Source of the DNA: Algibacter lectus
GTDB lineage: Bacteria > Bacteroidota > Bacteroidia > Flavobacteriales > Flavobacteriaceae
DNA: 64,000 nt
Assembly: GCF_900112395.1 (NCBI RefSeq)
Contig: NZ_FOLN01000016.1
Span: forward strand, 1-64,000
Reading direction: 5' to 3'
In this document: piece by piece, positions 57,523 to 64,000 of the stretch
How positions within the stretch are numbered: the first letter of the stretch is position 1
Layout: each line of letters starts with the position of its first letter
The notes under the pieces: generated by a model
Database searches by the model: none
Seen by the model: only the letters and a program-made list of their open reading frames with translations
What the model was told of the DNA's origin: nothing
Made by a program: the position numbers and the translations under genes

Positions 57523-58682
57523 ACAGCTACTTTTTTATTACGAAACATAAATATGCTCACGGTTATAACATAGCCTACCAAAAAGAAAACCAACAAATTT
57601 ACAGTCGGTTGTATTAAAAAAGAGAAAGGTGTGTTCATCTCCATGCCTTTTATAAAAGCGTTTAAAAAATGGGTGTAGGGTATAAGTTGGGCATACCAAG
57701 CATTAAAAGCTGGCATGGCCATAATAGGGAATGTAAAGCCGCTAAACACAAATGCTGGTGAATTGTAAACAAAAGATACATCCATGGCAATCGCTTCGTT
57801 TTTAAAAATTGTAGAAATCATAATACCCAACATGGCATTTGCCATAACAAAAGCTAAAACTACCCATAGAAAAGGCAAGGTGCTTTCACTTGAAGGAATG
57901 CCTAATAGCGGATGTACTACAGAGAAAATAAAAATAGCAACTATCAACCCGAGTAGGGTGTATGCTATTAATTTTCCTAAAATAATTTTAAAAACACTAC
58001 CATTCGCGAGGTTTAATAATGCGTTATAGGTTTCATTTGAATATTCAGAATTAATAGATCTGGCAGCCAGAAGAAATACGATCATTTGTAATAAAACCGT
58101 GGTTAATCCCGGAACTAAATAATACAAATAATTATAATAAGCATTGTAAAGTGGTTTAGTGATTACCCTAATAGGCATAACCATTTTAATGGCTTTCTCG
58201 TGCGGAATTCCGTTAAGTTTAAAGGTTTGCAAATTAATTCCCGAAGACATGGTATTTATAAAAGTGGCGGCTTCTTTGTAAATAAGGTTGCCGTATATAA
58301 TGTTTGAAGAATTGGTGTAAACCAATAATTTTTCTTGTTTTCCGTTTAAAATATTTTTCTGAAAATTCTTCGGAATTACATAAAACCCTTTAATTTCAGG
58401 ATGATTTATGAAAATGTCGTCTATATTATCGTTAGAGTTCAAAAACTGAATTATGTTTAACTTCGGAGAAGCTTCCACATTGCTAATTACTTTTCTGCTT
58501 AAATCGGTGTGATCTAAATCTAAAACGGCAATAGAAACATTTTTTATAGCGCCTTCTTCATAAATAGCGCCTAGATAAAAGAAAACGCCAATAGGAATTA
58601 CAAATAAAAGCACCCAAGCGGTAGGCCTTTTTTTAAGCCTTATAAACTCCCGTATTATTATTATTTGTAGTATGGTTTTCAA
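57519..58682 (-). CDS. ABC-2 type permease
   Basis: 387 residues, the same architecture as the following gene: an N-terminal segment (WVLLFVIPIGVFFYLGAIY), a periplasmic domain, and a membrane half with VFSGFTFPIMAMPAFNAWYAQ. The two permeases probably form a heterodimer. It overlaps the HlyD gene by 4 nt and the next permease gene by 4 nt, so all three are translationally coupled. Confidence 0.88.
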   Translation of the reverse strand: MKTILQIIIIREFIRLKKRPTAWVLLFVIPIGVFFYLGAIYEEGAIKNVSIAVLDLDHTDLSRKVISNVEASPKLNIIQFLNSNDNIDDIFINHPEIKGFYVIPKNFQKNILNGKQEKLLVYTNSSNIIYGNLIYKEAATFINTMSSGINLQTFKLNGIPHEKAIKMVMPIRVITKPLYNAYYNYLYYLVPGLTTVLLQMIVFLLAARSINSEYSNETYNALLNLANGSVFKIILGKLIAYTLLGLIVAIFIFSVVHPLLGIPSSESTLPFLWVVLAFVMANAMLGIMISTIFKNEAIAMDVSFVYNSPAFVFSGFTFPIMAMPAFNAWYAQLIPYTHFLNAFIKGMEMNTPFSFLIQPTVNLLVFFLVGYVITVSIFMFRNKKVAV

Positions 58683-59662
58683 AATTGAATATTAAGACTC
58701 ATGCCTGGACGTAGACCTTTAATTTTTTCTGAAGGTGTTAAATGAATTTCAAAAGTTTTCATATCCAATCGGCCTTTATCGGCAGTTGGAACCCAATCTG
58801 CAAAATCGGCCATTGGTGCAATATAAGTTACCTTAAATGTATGCGACTCATTATTAAAAGCTGGTAAGTTTCCTGAGATTTCTGTTCCCATAGAAAAATC
58901 TTTTAAAAAATCTTCCCTCACGTGAATTACAGCATATATTTCTTCTAATTTCTGAATAGTAAATATGGGGTAGCCAGCAGGCATCACTTCACTTTCTTCT
59001 GCTAATTTTGATGAAATTTCACCAGAAACGGGAGCGTAAACTTCTAATTCTTTATAATAAGCTTTCGCTTCACTTACTTTTCCTCCGGCAGCATTCATTT
59101 GGCCTTTGGCTGCTTTTTTGTCTTCAACTCTAGCACCTTCTTTTGCCATTTCAAACATATATTTGGCTGCATTCATTTGGTCGAAAGCCGCATCGCGCTT
59201 AAAGGTGATTTCATCCATTTGTTGTTGAGATATCAAACTGTCTTTAGCCATGGCTTCTAATCTTTTAAAAGATTTTTCTGCAAAGCTATATTGACTTTCT
59301 GCCATTTTATATTTGTCTTCTACGGCCGATAATTCTTGGCTTCTAGCTCCAGAGTTTGCTTTATCGCTTACCGATTTAGCAGCATCAAACATGCCTTCAG
59401 CTTGCTGAATTTTAGCATCCAGAATATCACTTTCAATAGTGGCGAGTAGTTGTCCTTTTTTAACTTGGTCGCCTAGCTTTACATAAATGGTTTCTATGCG
59501 ACCAGGAACTTCGGAAGCCACACGGATTTCGGTGGTTTCAAATAAACCAACAAAAACACGATTTTCATTTTCGTTAGGTTTTAAAAGAAGCAACAAAAAT
59601 ATGCCGATAACGATAATTAACACCGGAACGATTAATATAAGAATTTGCTTTTTGTTTTTCAT
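58679..59662 (-). CDS. HlyD-type periplasmic adaptor (membrane fusion protein)
   Basis: 327 residues: a single N-terminal membrane anchor (ILILIVPVLIIVIGIFLLLLL), lipoyl half-motifs (VPGRIETIYVKLGDQVKKGQLLATIES and VYAPVSGEISSKLAEE), a helical hairpin (about 85-200) and a beta-barrel domain ending RLDMKTFEIHLTP-GLRPGMSLNI. It bridges inner-membrane permeases to TolC. It is 14 nt after the TolC gene. Confidence 0.92.
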   Translation of the reverse strand: MKNKKQILILIVPVLIIVIGIFLLLLLKPNENENRVFVGLFETTEIRVASEVPGRIETIYVKLGDQVKKGQLLATIESDILDAKIQQAEGMFDAAKSVSDKANSGARSQELSAVEDKYKMAESQYSFAEKSFKRLEAMAKDSLISQQQMDEITFKRDAAFDQMNAAKYMFEMAKEGARVEDKKAAKGQMNAAGGKVSEAKAYYKELEVYAPVSGEISSKLAEESEVMPAGYPIFTIQKLEEIYAVIHVREDFLKDFSMGTEISGNLPAFNNESHTFKVTYIAPMADFADWVPTADKGRLDMKTFEIHLTPSEKIKGLRPGMSLNIQF

Positions 59663-59676
59663 AATAGAATAAGTTT

Positions 59677-61065
59677 CTAATTTTTCAAATTTTCAATTTG
59701 TAAACTCCCTGTTGAGATTAATAAATCTAATGCAACCATACGTTGTTGTGCTACAAAATTGTAATAGTTAAGCACGGCATTTTGATATTCTGTTTCGGTT
59801 TGCAAGCGATCTGATATTGATATTAACCCTTCGCGGTAACTTTTAATTGCTAGATTTAAGCTGTTTTTGGCAACCTGCATTTCTTGCGCTTTTAATACCA
59901 ATTGTTGGTTTTTAACATCAAAATTTACCTGTACTTTTTTTGCAAAAAGTTCTAGTTTTTCTTCAATATCACTTTTTTCTTCTTCAATTATATTTTTCTC
60001 AATACGTGCTATGTGTGTTTCGTTGGTATGTTTTAAGCCGCTAAATAATTCCCATTGCATACCAACACCCAAAAAGTAAGCTGGAGCTAATTCGAATTTA
60101 TCTAATTCTAAATTTATATTTTCACCACCAGGAAGTGCGTAAGGGGTTTCTAAACTGGCATTAAATAAATTAGAGTAAGATAGGGAAGCCACCGCTTGAA
60201 CCTTTGGTAAATAGGCGTTTTTGTTCATTTTTAACTTATAATCGTAAGCTTTTACAGAAGCGTTTAAGGCTTTTAATTCTGGACGATCACTAAAGTTTTG
60301 TCCTATGTTTTTTAACGTCCATGGCGTTAATTCGAAGCTGTAATTTTCTAAAGTTGAAATATTTACATCTGTTAGCATAGAAAGTTTTAAATATAATAAA
60401 CTGAGATTGCCGTGAAGTTCTACTTTTTTGGATGCTAAGTTTAATTCGGCTGCCGTAATTTTATCTCGATCGTAGGGAATGGCTAATCCATTTTTTATGG
60501 CTGTTTTTACTCTTTCTTTTTCCTTTGCTAAGCGTTCTTCACTTTTGGTGATAACAATTTCAGATTGTTTTAGTAATTCAATTGTATCAAAAGTGTCAAT
60601 AACATCTTTTATAATATCTGCTTTTTCAGCATGAAGCATAAAGTTTTTTGCTTTAATTTTTTCTTCGGTGGCTTTAGATCCATATTTTACTTGTAAGCCA
60701 GAAAACAGCAGGGCTTTGGCCGTTAAGTTTGCATTGAAAATTTGGCCTTGCGTATTGAATCTCGAGTCGCCTTCAAATAATTCAATACCAGTAATTGGTA
60801 ACTGTAGCGTTGGGATGTCGATATCTATTCTACTCGATGCGTAGCCATACTTGGCATCGGCTTCTAGAGTTGGAATAAAGTTCTGACGGATAATTTTTCT
60901 TTCTATGCTGTCGATAGAAAGTTCATGAATTGATTTTTTTAAGGCATAACTTTTTTCTAAACTTCGGTTAATTAAATCGATTTCAATGACGCTTAAATTA
61001 TTCTGGGCCATTAAAGAACTCATGCAAAAGAAGCTGAAGAAACTTATATAAATTAATTTTTTCAT
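59677..61065 (-). CDS. TolC-family outer-membrane efflux protein
   Basis: About 462 residues with a signal peptide (MKKLIYISFFSFFCMSSLMA before Gln). Two OEP repeats of helical pairs are visible (ALNASVKAYDYKLKMNKNAYLPKVQAVAS and SLNLAIKSYREGLISISDRLQTETEY). The frame opens at TTG 61074, but the ATG at 61065 begins the signal. It is first in the exporter operon. No TetR gene, often found here, is present. Confidence 0.92.
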   Translation of the reverse strand: MKKLIYISFFSFFCMSSLMAQNNLSVIEIDLINRSLEKSYALKKSIHELSIDSIERKIIRQNFIPTLEADAKYGYASSRIDIDIPTLQLPITGIELFEGDSRFNTQGQIFNANLTAKALLFSGLQVKYGSKATEEKIKAKNFMLHAEKADIIKDVIDTFDTIELLKQSEIVITKSEERLAKEKERVKTAIKNGLAIPYDRDKITAAELNLASKKVELHGNLSLLYLKLSMLTDVNISTLENYSFELTPWTLKNIGQNFSDRPELKALNASVKAYDYKLKMNKNAYLPKVQAVASLSYSNLFNASLETPYALPGGENINLELDKFELAPAYFLGVGMQWELFSGLKHTNETHIARIEKNIIEEEKSDIEEKLELFAKKVQVNFDVKNQQLVLKAQEMQVAKNSLNLAIKSYREGLISISDRLQTETEYQNAVLNYYNFVAQQRMVALDLLISTGSLQIENLKN

Positions 61066-61280
61066 ACAACACAAATAATAGAAGAAGTTAGTAAAACCAT
61101 CATAGTAAAATAAAAATTTATATTATGGTTAATTAACGGTTACGTACAAGAATAGTACGGTTTTGCGTGCGAGGAATTTCCTGATGAAAATTAGACGTAG
61201 CAAATACGCTACTACCTTTATTTAAGCACTAAATTACGGAATTATTTCTATATGATGTAACCACATCGTTTTTATTTTTC
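61066..61280. other. Gene-free spacer upstream of the exporter operon
   Basis: About 215 nt with no coding frame. The stretch 61140-61230 is less AT-rich than its surroundings and contains a short inverted repeat GTAG-CAAATACG-CTAC near 61197-61214. It could be a decayed mobile or repeated element. Confidence 0.4.
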
Positions 61281-61625
61281 TTAGAAAATAAGTTGGTTAA
61301 TTTGGTCTCTTATAGAGAAAAGAAAAAGGACAATTAAAAGTGTAAAAAGACTCGTTTTGAATTTTACGTATTCTTTTTCTTTATACCTTTTCATGGTTTT
61401 GTAAACTAAAAAAAGGGCTAAAAGAATTATTGGAAGTGAATTTAATATGAAGTCCATATACCATAATTTGGCAATTCTACTTGAACTAGCACCGGAACCA
61501 TATAAGAGGAAGAAAACTAAAGTTTCAATAAAAATTAGTAATAATAGAACTCCAAAGAACAATATTGAATTAATTACAATGCTGAGATAATTTGTCTTTA
61601 TTTTGAGGAATTCTGATGGTTTCAA
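61281..61625 (-). CDS. Three-TM membrane protein, unknown
   Basis: 114 residues with three hydrophobic segments (ILFFGVLLLLIFIETLVFFLL, FILNSLPIILLALFLVY, LFTLLIVLFLFSI) separated by a charged loop (KTMKRYKEKEYVKFK). No family is recognised. It starts immediately after the stop of the preceding gene, so it is translationally coupled. Confidence 0.6.
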   Translation of the reverse strand: MKPSEFLKIKTNYLSIVINSILFFGVLLLLIFIETLVFFLLYGSGASSSRIAKLWYMDFILNSLPIILLALFLVYKTMKRYKEKEYVKFKTSLFTLLIVLFLFSIRDQINQLIF

Positions 61626-61814
61626 TTAAGATTTTTTAGTTGATTTAATTGAGATTATAAGCCATAAACATCCACTGATAAAACAAGCTATTCCCAATAA
61701 AATTAATATCGTATTTGTCGGGTGGCCAATTTTGATTGTATAGCCAATTCCGGTAAGTAGCCAACTTAAAATGATTGTAATTATAGAGGTTATTATTTTT
61801 AATGTTCTACTCAT
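61626..61814 (-). CDS. Small two-TM membrane protein, unknown
   Basis: 62 residues: two hydrophobic segments (IITSIITIILSWLLTGIGY and ILILLGIACFISGCLWLIISI) and a basic tail (KSTKKS). No family is recognised. It lies 40 nt after the SMR exporter gene and directly abuts the next membrane gene. Confidence 0.55.
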   Translation of the reverse strand: MSRTLKIITSIITIILSWLLTGIGYTIKIGHPTNTILILLGIACFISGCLWLIISIKSTKKS

Positions 61815-61854
61815 TTTAAAAGTTAGGGGAGTGGTTTTAATTATTTTTATTTGT

Positions 61855-62181
61855 TTAATGCGAAACTACTTTCAAACCGATAATTGAAATAATTAATGTT
61901 GAAATAAAAAATATACGCAAAGTTGTTGCGGGTTCATTAAAAACAAATATACCAACTAAAACTGTACCTACAGCTCCAATACCTGTCCAAACGGCATAAG
62001 CTGTTCCAATTGGGAGGTGTTGCGTTACTTTTAAAAGAAGTGACATACTTATTACTAAACAAATAATGAACGCGATGTACCAGTATGTAGATTCTATTCC
62101 TGTTGCTTCTTTGGCTTTACCAAGTGAGGTAGCGAAGGCAACTTCAAAAAGCCCAGCAATTACTAATAGTATCCAATTCAT
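61855..62181 (-). CDS. Small multidrug resistance family exporter, SugE/Gdx-like
   Basis: 108 residues, four membrane helices, functions as an antiparallel dimer. The essential Glu13 is present (AGLFEVAFATSLGKA) and the AYAVWTGIGAVGTVLVGI motif matches the SugE/Gdx branch better than EmrE; that branch exports guanidinium and related cations. No guanidine riboswitch is seen in the 27-nt gap to the upstream gene. It is probably co-transcribed with the ACT and DJ-1-like genes. Confidence 0.88.
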   Translation of the reverse strand: MNWILLVIAGLFEVAFATSLGKAKEATGIESTYWYIAFIICLVISMSLLLKVTQHLPIGTAYAVWTGIGAVGTVLVGIFVFNEPATTLRIFFISTLIISIIGLKVVSH

Positions 62182-62208
62182 TTATTTTTATGTTTTAGTA
62201 TTGATGTG

Positions 62209-62601
62209 TTATTTTGAAAATTCATTTAAAATTTTCATTGCTTTTTCTGTGTCTTTTACATCGACAAAAATATGATCGTGATAATAAGCTGCAACAACAT
62301 TGCAGCTTATTCCATTTTTAGATAAAGCATTAGAAAATGCGGCTGTTAAGCCAACGGCTTCTAGGGACGAATGTACTGTAAGTGTAATCCAAGATGCTAT
62401 AAAAGAATACTCTAAACCCAATTGGTCTGCCACTTCTTTTTTAGTAATAATGGTAGTGCTTTCTTCTTCTTTAAAAGTCATTATAATTTGGCTCAATTTA
62501 ATAAGCTCCAAACGTTCTGTTTTACAAAATACAAATTCGCCTAAATTGTGTTTAGGTTTCATTGATTTTAAAAGCATTTCTAAATTTTTTTCTCCGCTCA
62601 T
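62209..62601 (-). CDS. ACT-domain protein
   Basis: 130 residues with two tandem ACT-like halves: EFVFCKTERLELIKLSQIIMTFKEEEST and SWITLTVHSSLEAVGLTAAFSNAL, then GISCNVVAAYYHDHIFVDVKD. This is the small stand-alone ACT family, probably binding an amino acid; no enzyme domain is attached. Its ATG directly follows the stop of the DJ-1-like gene. Confidence 0.75.
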   Translation of the reverse strand: MSGEKNLEMLLKSMKPKHNLGEFVFCKTERLELIKLSQIIMTFKEEESTTIITKKEVADQLGLEYSFIASWITLTVHSSLEAVGLTAAFSNALSKNGISCNVVAAYYHDHIFVDVKDTEKAMKILNEFSK

Positions 62602-63411
62602 TTATTTAGTGCTTTTGTTTAATTTTTGTAGCTCTTTTAAGGTTGCTTTACCAACGCTATGTGCAGATTGTGGGTTTTGCCCTGTTACTAATCTTTGGTC
62701 TGTAACAACGTGTTCCGTAAAAGGAGTCGATTTTTCGAAAATAGCACCATGTGCAATTAATTGATCTTCTAGTAAAAAAGGAACCACATTTTCTAGTTTA
62801 ACTTTCACCTCTTCTTCATTAGTAAAAGCGTTAACTTTTTTGCCGTCTACGAGATAGAGTCCGTTACTTAATTTAATGTTTACAATGCCAGCAGGACCAT
62901 GACAAACAGCGCTTACTACGCCATTGTTTTCATAGATTTGTTTTGCTATTTCGGCAATTTCAGTATTGTCTGCAAAATCCCACATCGCTCCGTGACCACC
63001 TGCATAATGGATGGCTAGATAGTCTTCCGGATTTACTTCACTAGGTTTTTTAGTGTTTTCAATTTTGCTGCGATAAACGTCGTTATCCCAAAATTTCTTA
63101 TTAATAGAATCATTCATGTTAAATGCATCTACCGGTGCTTTTCCTCCTTGTGGACTTACAAAATCAATCTCGTAACCAGCAGTATGCAATACATCCCATG
63201 GATGAGAAACTTCACCTAAATAATAACCTGTTTTTTCGCCAGTATTTCCTTTTTCGCTATGGCTGGTAACTACAAATAATATTTTTTTTAATGCTTTAGT
63301 TTCTGTTTTTACAGTAGATTTTTCTGTGTTGTTTTTATTATTACAGCCTATAAGAAGAAGCGTGAAAAGTGATAGAATAAGAAGTGTTTTAATTTTTATT
63401 GTATTTAACAT
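62602..63411 (-). CDS. DJ-1/PfpI (Hsp31-like) lipoprotein
   Basis: 269 residues: a lipoprotein signal (LLLIGC, cysteine at 23), then a class I glutamine-amidotransferase-like domain with the nucleophile elbow SAVCHGPAGIV (Cys170, His171) and a Glu in GEVSHPWD (67). This trio matches Hsp31-type glyoxalase III, which detoxifies methylglyoxal, though periplasmic localisation is unusual. A 150-nt gap separates it from the Crp/Fnr gene. Confidence 0.85.
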   Translation of the reverse strand: MLNTIKIKTLLILSLFTLLLIGCNNKNNTEKSTVKTETKALKKILFVVTSHSEKGNTGEKTGYYLGEVSHPWDVLHTAGYEIDFVSPQGGKAPVDAFNMNDSINKKFWDNDVYRSKIENTKKPSEVNPEDYLAIHYAGGHGAMWDFADNTEIAEIAKQIYENNGVVSAVCHGPAGIVNIKLSNGLYLVDGKKVNAFTNEEEVKVKLENVVPFLLEDQLIAHGAIFEKSTPFTEHVVTDQRLVTGQNPQSAHSVGKATLKELQKLNKSTK

Positions 63412-63561
63412 ATCTAAAATTTATTTTAAAATTAGGTTTTAGATTATTCCTGTTTTTTTAAAGGTAAAAATAATTTGATAACCTCTAATTAAGAATAATA
63501 CTATGTGGCAAAAGTCTAAAACATTTTAAAGAAACCATTTAACAAATGATAAAAACGACAT

Positions 63562-64000
63562 TTATTTTATGTTCGCTCTAATTCTACTTAAACTAACTTG
63601 GGTAATACCTAAATAGGAGGCAATATAAGATAATTGTACACGCTGTATAATACTGGGGTAATTTTCTAGAAGAGCCAAATATCTCTCGGTTGCAGTATTG
63701 AATTGTAAGGCAATAAGGCGTTTTTCTGATTTGATAAGTTCTAATTCTGAAAATTTGCGTCCCCAATTTGCAATTTCAATATCTTCTAAAAAGAGTTCAT
63801 GAAGTTTTTCTGTTTTTAACTCGTAAAGATCACAATCTTCTAATAATTCTACATCTTCGTAGCCTTTTTGATTATTGACATAACTTTGCATAGAAACAAT
63901 AGGATCGCCTTCTTGGCCAAACCAAAAAGTAATTTGATTTTCATCTGAAAAAGCATAGGCTCTTGCAATTCCTTTTTTTATGAAATAAAAACTGGTTTCA
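63562..64000 (-). CDS. Crp/Fnr-family regulator, 5' end outside the window
   Basis: At least 146 residues; the frame stays open through the right edge, so the gene is truncated there. Visible are a cyclic-nucleotide-binding-like beta roll (SFYFIKKGIARAYAF, ITFWFGQEGDPIVS), a dimerisation helix (SELELIKSEKRLIALQF) and a C-terminal helix-turn-helix (IASYLGITQVSLSRIRANI). An ATG at 63891 is internal. It resembles flavobacterial Crp/Fnr regulators with no known ligand and may control the adjacent DJ-1/ACT/SMR cluster. Confidence 0.8.
   Translation of the reverse strand, partial: ETSFYFIKKGIARAYAFSDENQITFWFGQEGDPIVSMQSYVNNQKGYEDVELLEDCDLYELKTEKLHELFLEDIEIANWGRKFSELELIKSEKRLIALQFNTATERYLALLENYPSIIQRVQLSYIASYLGITQVSLSRIRANIK

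Noticed and set aside
63562-63891. Complete 109-residue protein starting at 63891
   Set aside because: The frame continues upstream to the window edge with cyclic-nucleotide-domain sequence, so 63891 is an internal Met and the gene is cut by the edge.

Overview
The window is chromosomal DNA from a member of the Bacteroidetes, almost certainly a marine-type flavobacterium (family Flavobacteriaceae). The evidence is low GC, promoter elements of the TAnnTTTG type in place of a canonical -10 box, a TonB-dependent receptor paired with a DUF4249 lipoprotein, PorP/SprF proteins, type IX secretion (T9SS) type B C-terminal sorting domains, and a sprC-D-B-F gliding adhesin locus. All seven signal-peptidase-I-type signal peptides I could read end just before a Gln. 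There are no rRNA or tRNA genes, phage genes, intact transposases or CRISPR arrays.

Layout. 1-868: gene-free DNA with a hairpin and a copy of a structured dispersed repeat. 0.9-11 kb: isocitrate dehydrogenase (monomeric type), a TPR lipoprotein, a WYL regulator divergent from a Wzx-like flippase, a TonB receptor/DUF4249 pair, and murQ with a DUF6095 membrane protein. 10.6-14.9 kb (minus strand): DinB-like protein, PIF1-like helicase with HRDC and HTH tails, a small lipoprotein and a DCC-family protein. 14.9-21.4 kb (minus): a TPP-riboswitch-controlled thiamine operon thiS-thiC-tenI-thiD-thiE-thiG-thiH without thiF, with a second type of the dispersed repeat between thiC and tenI. 21.4-24.5 kb: an HNH-like zinc protein and mutS2 without an Smr domain.

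24.8-45.4 kb (plus) is the centrepiece, a 20-kb surface-adhesin operon. It runs: secreted beta-helix protein, SprC-like T9SS cargo, SprD-like PorP/SprF protein carrying a 48-bp minisatellite and a C-terminal SPOR-like domain, a 4609-residue SprB-like adhesin with about 40 SprB repeats in higher-order blocks, and SprF. It is preceded by two perfect 18-bp direct repeats exactly 42 bp apart, next to a TATTTTTG promoter element; this looks like an activator-controlled promoter.

45.5-55.5 kb: MFS transporter, glutaminyl cyclase lipoprotein, small SRP RNA, SDR oxidoreductase, a thioredoxin-like lipoprotein lacking its cysteines, an ABC-F protein with only one complete composite ATP site, two DUF2007 proteins and pheT. 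55.6-64 kb (minus): RDD and small membrane proteins, a TolC-HlyD-permease-permease exporter operon without an ATPase, then an SMR (Gdx-like) exporter cluster with ACT-domain and DJ-1/Hsp31-like proteins. A Crp/Fnr-type regulator runs off the right edge.

All coordinates and motifs were read by eye; no database search was possible. Family names rest on recognised motifs, and the spr gene names rest on architecture and gene order.
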